DNA of 55,342 nt from a virus. The notes beneath the pieces are model-generated. The model ran no database searches. It was not told the origin of the DNA and worked only from the letters and a program-made list of their open reading frames with translations. The translations under genes were made by a program, and so were the position numbers. This document shows, piece by piece, positions 34,485 to 42,571 of the stretch. Within the stretch, counting starts at the first letter, position 1. Every line of letters starts with the position of its first letter. The stretch lies in the IMG/VR virus record IMGVR_UViG_3300009149_000039, positions 1 through 55,342 of that record; one strand, given 5' to 3'.

Positions 34485-36203
34485 TTAATATCCACTATTT
34501 CCTGCCGATCTTTCCATTTTATTATTATGAGAATCCCTCATATCAATATTCATTTCTTGCTCTCTTTCTTTTTGTGATTCATCTGCTGATAAAAATATTT
34601 TTTTAAACTTTAAGATATATTTTAACGCTTTTTCTTCATCATCAAACACTTGTTTATTATCTTCAACTCCATTTCCAATATCAACATGTATTCTACCTCT
34701 ATCGAACCAAACCATAAAATCTACATCACCCTTATTTCGAATAGAATATTCATCTTCTCCCTCTGGTTCTAATAATATATCATGTCCTTCTAGTTCATAT
34801 TCTAAATATGCTTTCGGACTATCATCAAAATGGTCAGGTTCTCTATCATCATATTCTGGTTCTGAAGGTTCTGAATAATCACGATATTGACTATGTGTCA
34901 TTAATGGTTCGCCATCTTTATTAAACGCTTGTTCTTGTATTTTTTTTAATATTTTAGATGTTGTATTTTCAACCACATTATTATTACCTACCGCTTGTAT
35001 AATAGCATCATATGTTAACCAATCTGGTAATTCATTTTTAAATTTTGGTGTTGGATCGGGTAATTTATTTGGTTCAGGTGGTTGCCAAGGATTTGGGTAT
35101 GGTGTCTTTTCAGGTGTTACTTCTCTATTAGGTCTTGTTTTAGGTTTTACTTTAGGTTCTTTAATCGCTGGTTCTTGTTCATATAGTTTGGTGTTATTAT
35201 TACGATAATCCCTATCAACAACCATATTTAGTTTTTCAACACTTTTTCTTCCTCTTGTTGTTATTTCACCGGGGTCACAAAAAGTATCACCTTCTTTACA
35301 AACATAAACTAATATATCATTATCTTCATAGTATTTTTTCTTATATTGGTTATACTTTTCATCCATCCAATTACCATCAACAGGTAAATTTGCATTATAT
35401 AAACGATTAAAAATAGTCTGAAGTTTTTTTGTCCAACGTAATTTTCCGGATTCCTTAGTTACTTCTTGTTCCGTTAATTTAAATTTCACCATTTCAAGTA
35501 TTTCATTTTTGGTTGTTGATTGGTGATATTTATTTTCTACTAATTTCTTAACCCATTCTTTTTGTTTACCCTTTGTATATGCTTCTAATAGTTTTGCAAC
35601 CTTACTTTCATTTCTATTTTTTCTTTTACCTTTTCCTTTTTTTCTTTTTTTTCTTTTTTTTTTTTCGTAGTGAGGTGTTTGACAATCTTTACCCGCATAA
35701 TCCACTTTTTTTGATAATAATCCGCGTCTTCCCATAGCAAATGTTCTTGATGCTTCTTTAGTTTCTACTTCTTCTTCTCCTATTTGTTCTTCTTCACTAT
35801 TAATTTCGTTAGATTTTATAGATTCTCTACCATTTTTAAATTCTTGTTCTTGTTCTGGTGTTAATTTTGTTCTTAGTTCCATAATACGGATATTAAGGTC
35901 ACGCTTTTCTTCATAAGATAAGGTATCCTTACCTTCATATAATTGTCTATATAAATCTAATGCTTCTTCAACAAGTGATTCTGACGAACCATCAACCGTT
36001 TCTTGTTCATATGTTTCGAATGTTTTCTTTTCTCTTCTAAGATTTTCGATATCTGCTGGATTAGAGTCTTTAGGTATGTTTATAATACCCTCACCCAATA
36101 TTCTTTTCGCTAGTACATTAAGTTGTTTATCTGGGAGGTTCATTAAGGTATTTTGGATAAACCCTTCACCAATCAATCTTTTTATAATTTCACTTCTTTT
36201 CAT
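34485..36203 (-). CDS. Hypothetical large virion-type protein with basic tract
   Basis: 572 aa, not recognised. The N-terminus MKRSEIIKRLIGEGF contains an I-G-E prohead-protease consensus at 11-13. Residues about 180-200 are a very basic tract (EKKKRKKRKKGKGKRKNRNE) that could bind DNA. A helical domain then has WMDEKYNQYKKKYYE and CKEGDTFCDPGEITTRGRKS, then a Pro-rich linker and an acidic C-terminus. Could be a DNA-associated internal head protein; inference only. Overlaps the next gene by 4 bases. Confidence 0.6.
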   Translation of the reverse strand: MKRSEIIKRLIGEGFIQNTLMNLPDKQLNVLAKRILGEGIINIPKDSNPADIENLRREKKTFETYEQETVDGSSESLVEEALDLYRQLYEGKDTLSYEEKRDLNIRIMELRTKLTPEQEQEFKNGRESIKSNEINSEEEQIGEEEVETKEASRTFAMGRRGLLSKKVDYAGKDCQTPHYEKKKRKKRKKGKGKRKNRNESKVAKLLEAYTKGKQKEWVKKLVENKYHQSTTKNEILEMVKFKLTEQEVTKESGKLRWTKKLQTIFNRLYNANLPVDGNWMDEKYNQYKKKYYEDNDILVYVCKEGDTFCDPGEITTRGRKSVEKLNMVVDRDYRNNNTKLYEQEPAIKEPKVKPKTRPNREVTPEKTPYPNPWQPPEPNKLPDPTPKFKNELPDWLTYDAIIQAVGNNNVVENTTSKILKKIQEQAFNKDGEPLMTHSQYRDYSEPSEPEYDDREPDHFDDSPKAYLEYELEGHDILLEPEGEDEYSIRNKGDVDFMVWFDRGRIHVDIGNGVEDNKQVFDDEEKALKYILKFKKIFLSADESQKEREQEMNIDMRDSHNNKMERSAGNSGY

Positions 36204-36652
36204 TTAATTTTGTATTTAAGTTCCTCCTTTATTAATCGGTATGCTCTTGTCGCTAATTTTTCGGTCACACTATCAACATCTTCACCAAAATGAAACGATA
36301 ATCTTTTATATGCCCACTCATCAGCTTCCTCATCAAACGGCTCCCATCCAAGAGCTATAATACCTTCAACAGCGTCAACTACACCAAAATAATCCGAACT
36401 TTGAACTAAATCTAATTTTAAATCGGAATTTTTAAGTAGTCCAACCATATCAATATCATCAATATTTGGGGGGGTTGATCTGTCTGATGATGGAACATGA
36501 AACCATTCTTCTCGTATAAAATCAACAATATATGGGTTTTCTACTTCTAATTTGTCAACAAGACTATTACTAAATATAAACTCATATTGATGTTGTTCTC
36601 TAAAATCTTTTCCTAACTCATTAATATATATCAGTTTCATCATCTTCTTCAA
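36200..36652 (-). CDS. Hypothetical protein in head operon
   Basis: 150 aa, acidic alpha/beta, not recognised. Contains DFIREEWFHVPSSDRSTPPN and LGWEPFDEEADEWAYKRLSF. Three Met codons (36652, 36643, 36640) are possible starts; MKLIYINEL at 36640 looks best. Overlaps the upstream gene by up to 32 bases and the downstream gene by 4. Confidence 0.6.
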   Translation of the reverse strand: MKKMMKLIYINELGKDFREQHQYEFIFSNSLVDKLEVENPYIVDFIREEWFHVPSSDRSTPPNIDDIDMVGLLKNSDLKLDLVQSSDYFGVVDAVEGIIALGWEPFDEEADEWAYKRLSFHFGEDVDSVTEKLATRAYRLIKEELKYKIK

Positions 36653-38009
36653 AATATTTACTTAATGTTTCTTTTACAGCGTCATTCACCATATTCGTTA
36701 ATTCATCAAGTTCTATTTCTTTTGTTTCAGTATCATCCACATCATCCATACCTGGCTCAACATCTGACATATCTTCTAAACCTTGGTCGTCAGGTATATT
36801 ATCTACATCTGCGTGGTCATCTGCACCAAAAACATTTTCACCTGTATATTCTTCCCCAACTTCACTATCTTCAAACATTTCTTCATCATCATAATATCCA
36901 TCATCTGGCTTATTACCAAAAGCATCGACATCATCACCATAAAGGTCTTCCGCTGTAAATGTTGTTTTGTCTGATAATTCTAAATCATCATCACCACTAT
37001 CACCATATACCACACCCTCACCATTACAGTTCATACATATTTCACCATTTTTTTGACCTCTACCACGACAATCAGTACAAGTTACTCCTTCATCCTCTTC
37101 ATCATCAAATTCAGTAATATCTTGATATGGTTTATCTTCATCGTCATTAAAATCAAAAGATGTACTAATCAAATCTTCCAATTTATCTACCCCATCTGTT
37201 TCTTCTACTTCACTCATTTCTTCATCACCAGAAGGTAAATTAGGGTCAGTATCATAATCGGTCATTGTTTCATCACCACCAAGGTCTTCTTCGTCTTCTA
37301 ATTGACTAACAATATCTTCTTTGTCAGAATCTTCTAATTTATCTAAATTAACCGCTGAAATTACGGAATTAATAACATATTTAATATCGTCACTTTCAAT
37401 CTGTTCGTCATATTCTCTTAGTTTTTCACCAAGTTTACCTGTTAACTTTTGAATTGATTTTAAATAATCAGACTCATCTTCTACACCACCATCTTCACTA
37501 TCTAACCCTAAATTGTCAGGTGGAAGGTCACCACCAACATCGTCTGGAATATCTCCTGGTTGTGGTATTCCCGATTCTGCCCCTGCATCTGGCATTGAAG
37601 CCATCGGTGCGGGTGCTTCGGCTGGTGTTTCAGGAGGAGCTGCGGGTGTAGGTTTTTTTACTTTTAACACATATTTTGTGTCTTCGTTTAGTAATGTTAA
37701 TTCTTCTTGACCCTCGATTAATTTTAATCTTTTAAGTGCTTCAGCGAAAGATGAAAATCTATTTTTGTTTTTCATAAACATTCCGCCAATGTAATCAAGA
37801 TTTTCTTTAGTTAATCCTTTTTTTACATAGTAGTCGTTATTTTCTTTAACTATACCATATACCCCAATTTTAGATTCAGATATATACTCCGAATTAACTG
37901 GGCTTGATACTTTAGGCTTATCTGCGTTATAATAAGTTAATTCAAGGATTCGGTTTAATTTTTCGTCACCTTGTAATTTTTCACTTCCTAGTGGTTTAGT
38001 TTCTGCCAT
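36621..38009 (-). CDS. Very acidic virion-type protein with DnaJ-like zinc motif
   Basis: 462 aa. Residues 1-115 are a folded domain. A Pro/Ala-rich linker (about 118-160) leads to a long Asp/Glu-rich region. Within it lie CTDCRGRG (311-318) and CMNCNGEG (325-332), two CxxCxGxG units exactly as in half of a DnaJ zinc-binding domain. The C-terminus is helical (LTNMVNDAVKETLSKYFEED). A chaperone-like zinc knuckle in an acidic, scaffold-like protein suggests head assembly. Confidence 0.6.
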   Translation of the reverse strand: MAETKPLGSEKLQGDEKLNRILELTYYNADKPKVSSPVNSEYISESKIGVYGIVKENNDYYVKKGLTKENLDYIGGMFMKNKNRFSSFAEALKRLKLIEGQEELTLLNEDTKYVLKVKKPTPAAPPETPAEAPAPMASMPDAGAESGIPQPGDIPDDVGGDLPPDNLGLDSEDGGVEDESDYLKSIQKLTGKLGEKLREYDEQIESDDIKYVINSVISAVNLDKLEDSDKEDIVSQLEDEEDLGGDETMTDYDTDPNLPSGDEEMSEVEETDGVDKLEDLISTSFDFNDDEDKPYQDITEFDDEEDEGVTCTDCRGRGQKNGEICMNCNGEGVVYGDSGDDDLELSDKTTFTAEDLYGDDVDAFGNKPDDGYYDDEEMFEDSEVGEEYTGENVFGADDHADVDNIPDDQGLEDMSDVEPGMDDVDDTETKEIELDELTNMVNDAVKETLSKYFEEDDETDIY

Positions 38010-38078
38010 TTTTTTTTATATTAAACAATGTTATTCTTAATCATAAATACAAAGAGAAGTTAAAAAATTTTCTGTTTC

Positions 38079-38888
38079 TTATTGAGTAACAGATAATTTT
38101 TTATCTATTATACTTCTTTTTAGTTGAATTAGTTTTCCGATGTACCCATTTCTTCTTAATAATTTGAACGTTAAGTTCTCATATGAAAATTCCCCACCAC
38201 TTTCTAATCCACTCTGCCTGAATTTCTTCAGCTTCACTCTGATGTCGTCTATTTCAGGTATAATGTCAATACCATCTTCATTTTTTTCAATTAAATCATC
38301 AATTGATGTTGCGAATTCTTCACCCTTAGTTAGTATTAATTTTTCATCAATACCCTTTTTACCATAAACAGGTTCAACAACCCACTTATTATTTAAAACG
38401 GAATACACACCAGAAGATAAATGTTGTTCTGTTTCATCTTGGATATATAACTCAACATCATAATTTTTGACCTTAATAGTGTGGGTACTATTCCAATTAT
38501 TCTTTTTCGATTTAAAAAATTCTTCTAATATCTTATTAAATTTTATTGGATTTGTATTATCACCAACAATTTCATCGAAATTCATTAGTATATGCAAATC
38601 AACATCAGAATACTCGGACCAATTATAATTTGCAAGTGAACCAGTTAAAATAACATCATAAATGAAAAAATCGACCCCAAGATAATCAATAAATGTACTC
38701 GATGCTTTTAATAATTTTTCTCTTACAGTATCAATCATTTTATATGATTTACCTACCGAATTAAAAACATCAGGTGATAACTCTTCCTTTAAATAAAAGG
38801 ATTTAATGATATCTTGGTCAACTTCTTTATACTCTATTAATTCGTCAACTAGTCCCTTTTTATCCATTAAATTTGATTTTTTATACAT
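38079..38888 (-). CDS. Nucleotidyltransferase-fold protein
   Basis: 269 aa. LTGSLANYNWSEYSDVDLHI (81-100) is the GS-x(10)-DxD signature of the polymerase-beta nucleotidyltransferase superfamily, with a third acidic residue in the strand YDVELYI about 45 residues on. Substrate unknown: could be tRNA, a protein or a small molecule. The ATG at 38888 overlaps a TATTTATA element; an alternative ATG lies at 38867 (MDKKG). Confidence 0.75.
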   Translation of the reverse strand: MYKKSNLMDKKGLVDELIEYKEVDQDIIKSFYLKEELSPDVFNSVGKSYKMIDTVREKLLKASSTFIDYLGVDFFIYDVILTGSLANYNWSEYSDVDLHILMNFDEIVGDNTNPIKFNKILEEFFKSKKNNWNSTHTIKVKNYDVELYIQDETEQHLSSGVYSVLNNKWVVEPVYGKKGIDEKLILTKGEEFATSIDDLIEKNEDGIDIIPEIDDIRVKLKKFRQSGLESGGEFSYENLTFKLLRRNGYIGKLIQLKRSIIDKKLSVTQ

Positions 38889-38950
38889 ATAAATATTTCC
38901 AATCAGTTAATTAAATACAATATACAATCTTTTTCTTAATATTTATCGTT

Positions 38951-39376
38951 ATGAAAATAATATTAACGGAGCATCAGATACGAAAATATCTTAACGAAAA
39001 TATTGCACAAACAGATATAACCATCACTAAAGAACAACTTGAAGAACTATTAATATCATTAAAAAATGATGGGTTTCACCCACTACCAAATAATAATGAT
39101 ATTTTTAATTATATGGGTGGTTTACCTAAAGGTGATTATTTTATTACTGATGCTAGTGGATCAACAACACAAGATGTTGAACACGATTTATTAACAGCAT
39201 TAGATTCAACGAAATCATTAACACAATATGATGATATCCAACAATTTTTATTATTTAAACAAAATGAAGATAGGACATTCACTGGAAAAGGTATTATGTT
39301 AACACAACCGAATGTCGAACCAAGTAGAAAAGGTGATATGGAGTTAAGTCCACGAGGAGCTCATGGTGGTAAATAA
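38951..39376 (+). CDS. Hypothetical protein with helical leader
   Basis: 141 aa, not recognised. The N-terminus MKIILTEHQIRKYLNE resembles the leaders of the proteins at 40848 and 41416 and ends in an L-N-E prohead-protease consensus. The middle includes FHPLPNNNDIFNYMGGLPKG; the C-terminus is Gly/Arg-rich (SPRGAHGGK). Preceded by TATTTATC 3 bases before the ATG. Confidence 0.6.
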   Translation: MKIILTEHQIRKYLNENIAQTDITITKEQLEELLISLKNDGFHPLPNNNDIFNYMGGLPKGDYFITDASGSTTQDVEHDLLTALDSTKSLTQYDDIQQFLLFKQNEDRTFTGKGIMLTQPNVEPSRKGDMELSPRGAHGGK

Positions 39377-39384
39377 ATTTATAT

Positions 39385-39996
39385 ATGGTAAATTTTGATT
39401 TTTTGATAACTGGATGTGGAAGGTCAGGAACGGGTTATATGAGTAAATTACTCATAAAAAATGGGTTTAACTGTGGACATGAACATCATTATGGATTTGG
39501 TCAAAAAGCAACTTTTTCTTCTGAAAGTAGTTGGTTAGCAACACCACATATAAATAATCATTTAAATTCTAACATTATTAGACTTATTAGAAACCCAATT
39601 AATGTAATAAAATCATGGGTTGATTTAGGTGTTTTTAGAAAAAAAAATGAATATGTACAATATATAATCAATTATATTCCAGATATCGACACTAAAAATA
39701 AAAGTGAAATCATAAATAGCACGATTTATTATATCTATTGGAATCGAATATTTGATGAATTAATTAAAGATAATTATTATGAAATTGTCCATTTCGATGC
39801 TTTAATACAAAAGGAAAATGTTGAATTATTTGGTAAAAATTTAAGTATATTAAACGAAATTGTTAATGAGAAAAAACACGGAAAGAAAGATACCCCAAAA
39901 ACTACAATTACTGATATATTGGAAAATGAAGGATATTATGATAAAGTTTTTGACACATATAATAATATCCTAACACATAAATTTAGAAAAATATAA
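39385..39996 (+). CDS. Sulfotransferase-like protein
   Basis: 203 aa. ITGCGRSGTGYM (8-19) is the 5'-phosphosulfate-binding loop and RLIRNPINVIKSW (66-78) the 3'-phosphate-binding motif of PAPS-dependent sulfotransferases. C-terminal helix as in the family. It would transfer sulfate from PAPS to a sugar or tyrosine. A surface-glycan or fibre substrate is plausible given the glycosyltransferases in this window. Confidence 0.8.
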   Translation: MVNFDFLITGCGRSGTGYMSKLLIKNGFNCGHEHHYGFGQKATFSSESSWLATPHINNHLNSNIIRLIRNPINVIKSWVDLGVFRKKNEYVQYIINYIPDIDTKNKSEIINSTIYYIYWNRIFDELIKDNYYEIVHFDALIQKENVELFGKNLSILNEIVNEKKHGKKDTPKTTITDILENEGYYDKVFDTYNNILTHKFRKI

Positions 39997-39997
39997 T

Positions 39998-40240
39998 TTA
40001 TACTTGTTTATATTTATATTTAGTTTTAATGTCAGTTGTAAAATATTTTCCTTGTGATGGTGCCGACCTAAATTTTGTAAATACTTTCCATGGTACATCA
40101 TAATATTCATACTTAGAACCATTATTAAATGTTAATGTTAATACTTCGGTTTCTGTATTATATGATGCAAATTGTGTGTTACTTGATTTTATAGTAACAT
40201 TAATAATTTTACCTTTAATTTCTTCTGATATAATTGACAT
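39998..40240 (-). CDS. KTSC domain protein
   Basis: 80 aa. SSNTQFASYNTETEVLTLTF, NGSKYEYYDVPWKVF and SQGKYFTTDIKTKYKY follow the KTSC domain pattern along almost the whole protein. KTSC proteins are small beta proteins often found beside nucleic-acid enzymes; function unsettled. Confidence 0.8.
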   Translation of the reverse strand: MSIISEEIKGKIINVTIKSSNTQFASYNTETEVLTLTFNNGSKYEYYDVPWKVFTKFRSAPSQGKYFTTDIKTKYKYKQV

Positions 40241-40246
40241 AATTTT

Positions 40247-40801
40247 TTAGTTTTTAATTACTACCAACCCATCATAGAATTGGTAATTATAATTTGATTT
40301 ATTAAAATAATTTTTAATTTCGTCTGGATATGCAAGGTCTTCGAGTACATAAACACCACCATCATTTAATTTAGGAAAAAAATTTTCGAATGTTTTTATT
40401 TGGTCCTCCCAATAATGACTACCATCATCTACAATGAAATCAAGTTTAATATCACTAAAATAATGATTAGTAATTGATTTATTTGTTGAATCAAATAAAA
40501 ATGTATTTATCCTATCTTCCTTAATCATACAGTCAATTTGGATATCAACACCATATATCATCCCATTTGGAAAATAATCTTTGAATGCTTTTAATGATGC
40601 TCCAGGCTCATATTTCGGATATTTATCTTTCCAAAATACCATATTTGAATTTGTGTGTTGTAATGTTCCTATCCCGATTTCTAATAAATTAATATTATCA
40701 TTTCTTCGCGGGCCAAAATATTCATCATAAACAGGACTATACCCATTTAAGTTCTTATCCGATAAATATTTTTTGAAATAATATCCAATTGTTTTTTCCA
40801 T
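40247..40801 (-). CDS. Class I SAM-dependent methyltransferase
   Basis: 184 aa. LLEIGIGTLQ (motif I, about 39-48), MIYGVDIQID (acidic end of strand 2), LDFIVDDGSHYWEDQ (motif IV region) and GGVYVLEDL match class I methyltransferases of the small-molecule or sugar type. Substrate unknown; sugar O-methylation in virion glycan synthesis is possible. Confidence 0.75.
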   Translation of the reverse strand: MEKTIGYYFKKYLSDKNLNGYSPVYDEYFGPRRNDNINLLEIGIGTLQHTNSNMVFWKDKYPKYEPGASLKAFKDYFPNGMIYGVDIQIDCMIKEDRINTFLFDSTNKSITNHYFSDIKLDFIVDDGSHYWEDQIKTFENFFPKLNDGGVYVLEDLAYPDEIKNYFNKSNYNYQFYDGLVVIKN

Positions 40802-40847
40802 ATGATAAAATATATATAATTTTTATGAAAAAACAAATAGGTGATTA

Positions 40848-41411
40848 TTATAATTCTTCTACCGCCATTGCAACATTCTCGGCTTGATTTCTTTCAATAG
40901 CATTAACCATAGATTTTGTTAGTGAATTATACACTTCTTCACCATATCTTTCTAAAATGTTATTATCTTCAGGTCCTCTTAAATCTTCGAATATTGAGCC
41001 CGCGATAAATCCAAGGACATTTGGTAAGTTTATTTTTCTCCAACATCTTTTTGATGCCATTTCCGAATCACCTGTTTCCCTTAACGCTTTATTATATACA
41101 TTAAGGTCAACCACAGGTATTTGACTATGAGTCTCGCTCATAGCTAATTGTTTTTCTGTTTTTTCTTTTTCAGATGGGATATAAGATTTTAAATATTTTC
41201 TAAAACACATTGCTCTAACAGTACCATCAACTTTAACAAACGCAACCCCAACTATCTTATTATTATTAATTGCTTCACGCAATGATTGTAACCTTGGACT
41301 ATTTTGAAATTCGTTATATGTTAATTCTTCTAGTAAATTATAACTTTCTTTAATAAACGGTTTAATTATTTCTTGTAATTGTGATTCTGTTATTTTAATT
41401 TTTTTTGACAT
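40848..41411 (-). CDS. Leader-bearing protein with DUF2693-like core
   Basis: 187 aa from the ATG at 41411; the longer frame to 41516 lies within the upstream gene. The first 22 residues (KKIKITESQLQEIIKPFIKE) are almost the same as those of the next protein. The core LREAINNNKIVGVAFVKVDG with TVRAMCFRK recalls DUF2693-type SH3-like barrels of Bacteroidetes phages. The leader ends in I-K-E, a prohead-protease consensus, so it could be a capsid-targeting peptide. Confidence 0.6.
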   Translation of the reverse strand: MSKKIKITESQLQEIIKPFIKESYNLLEELTYNEFQNSPRLQSLREAINNNKIVGVAFVKVDGTVRAMCFRKYLKSYIPSEKEKTEKQLAMSETHSQIPVVDLNVYNKALRETGDSEMASKRCWRKINLPNVLGFIAGSIFEDLRGPEDNNILERYGEEVYNSLTKSMVNAIERNQAENVAMAVEEL

Positions 41412-41415
41412 TGTT

Positions 41416-41997
41416 TTATTTTTTTTGTTTAGCAGCAAAATCAAAATATATTGTATTATATATCCTACTAATATATGATGGATATGTTGAATATAGTTTT
41501 GGATGACCTTTATCAATTAACCCTAGTTTTTTTTGAATGGGAGCAAAATTAAGTTTAAATTCTTCATCTTGATTTGTTAATTTTAACATATTATTCATAT
41601 GTTTTTGATCTTCAACCATACTTCTACCAAGTATTTGCGGATTATACATATCTGATATAAATAATTTTCGTTTATAATGGTGTGGAGAGTGATGTAAAAC
41701 AGCTAAATATATAACACCTTCGGTTAACATATTCATATAATTCCTAGCGAATAATCTAGCCAAAAACATAGCGTCTTTTCGATTTAAATATTTATTATAA
41801 TAATCTAAGTGTTTTGCACAATCATTAAGTTTATCTATATTTGGTAAGTCATTCATAGAAATATCTTTTCCTCTTATTTTACTAACTTCATATTTTGGAT
41901 TTTTTGATGGTAAAATATCCGTTCCAGATTGTTCTTTAATAATTGGTTTAATTATTTCTTGTAATTGAGCTTCCGTTATTTTAATTTTCTTAGCCAT
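41416..41997 (-). CDS. Leader-bearing hypothetical protein
   Basis: 193 aa from the ATG at 41997. The leader KKIKITEAQLQEIIKPIIKE differs from its neighbour's at only two of 20 positions although the rest of the two proteins is unrelated. The body is helical with His-rich HHSPHHYKRK. A TATTTATA element lies 14 bases upstream. Function unknown; candidate internal virion protein. Confidence 0.6.
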   Translation of the reverse strand: MAKKIKITEAQLQEIIKPIIKEQSGTDILPSKNPKYEVSKIRGKDISMNDLPNIDKLNDCAKHLDYYNKYLNRKDAMFLARLFARNYMNMLTEGVIYLAVLHHSPHHYKRKLFISDMYNPQILGRSMVEDQKHMNNMLKLTNQDEEFKLNFAPIQKKLGLIDKGHPKLYSTYPSYISRIYNTIYFDFAAKQKK

Positions 41998-42011
41998 GAT
42001 ACATATTTTTA

Positions 42012-42019
42012 TATAAATA
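42012..42019 (-). promoter_or_regulatory. TATTTATA element before 41997 gene
   Basis: TATTTATA on the minus strand, 14 bases before ATG 41997. Confidence 0.35.
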
Positions 42020-42030
42020 TAACATATATC

Positions 42031-42059
42031 CAAAAAAAAAAATCCCCTTTCGGGGATTT
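42031..42059 (-). terminator. Terminator after small heat-shock gene
   Basis: Minus-strand hairpin AAATCCCC-GAAA-GGGGATTT followed by a T run of about ten bases, just beyond the hsp20 stop. Confidence 0.85.
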
Positions 42060-42060
42060 G

Positions 42061-42429
42061 TTATTCTAATTCAATTAGTTTTTCATTCATTTTCTTTTTA
42101 TTTAATGGGACATCAATTTTAAGTAAACCATTTACTACCTTTCCTTTAATTTTATCAGAATTAATATTATCGGGTAACCTGTATGATTTCACAAAATTAG
42201 ACATAAAATATGAATTTTCATTTTTTTCTTCGTTTTCGTATGATATCGTTAGTATATCATCTTTAACTTTTATTTCTAAATCGTCACTTGTTAATCCTGG
42301 TACTGCCATTTGTAATGTGTACCCATCGTCATTTTTATCGATATTAGCATCTGGTAAGTTATCATAATGATACTTACTTAATACCCCTTCTAAGGGATTA
42401 AAAAATGGATCTTTAAATAATGTTAACAT
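42061..42429 (-). CDS. Small heat-shock protein (Hsp20 family)
   Basis: 122 aa. The alpha-crystallin domain covers most of the protein: DGYTLQMAVPGLTSDDLEIK, DILTISYENEE, then FVKSYRLPDNINSDKIKGKV and NGLLKIDVPL, the consensus G-x-L motif. It is an ATP-independent holdase. Hsp20 genes also occur in T4-like cyanophages. Transcribed divergently from a Clp-type ATPase, so the two may form a phage proteostasis unit. Confidence 0.9.
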   Translation of the reverse strand: MLTLFKDPFFNPLEGVLSKYHYDNLPDANIDKNDDGYTLQMAVPGLTSDDLEIKVKDDILTISYENEEKNENSYFMSNFVKSYRLPDNINSDKIKGKVVNGLLKIDVPLNKKKMNEKLIELE

Positions 42430-42540
42430 AAGCTTTATTTTTTTTTAAGGTTTATTTATTATAATAATAAGATTACAAAAATATTACCACACAAAAAATA
42501 TTGACATTTTGTCATATTTTTTTTTTTAATAAAAAAGATG

Positions 42541-42548
42541 TATATTTG
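42541..42548 (+). promoter_or_regulatory. Bacteroidetes -7 box before clp gene
   Basis: TATATTTG 24 bases before ATG 42572. No TTTG is seen at the standard distance (the nearest is 29 bases away), so only the -7 half is certain. Confidence 0.55.
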
Positions 42549-42571
42549 TACCATAAATAAAAATATAAAAT

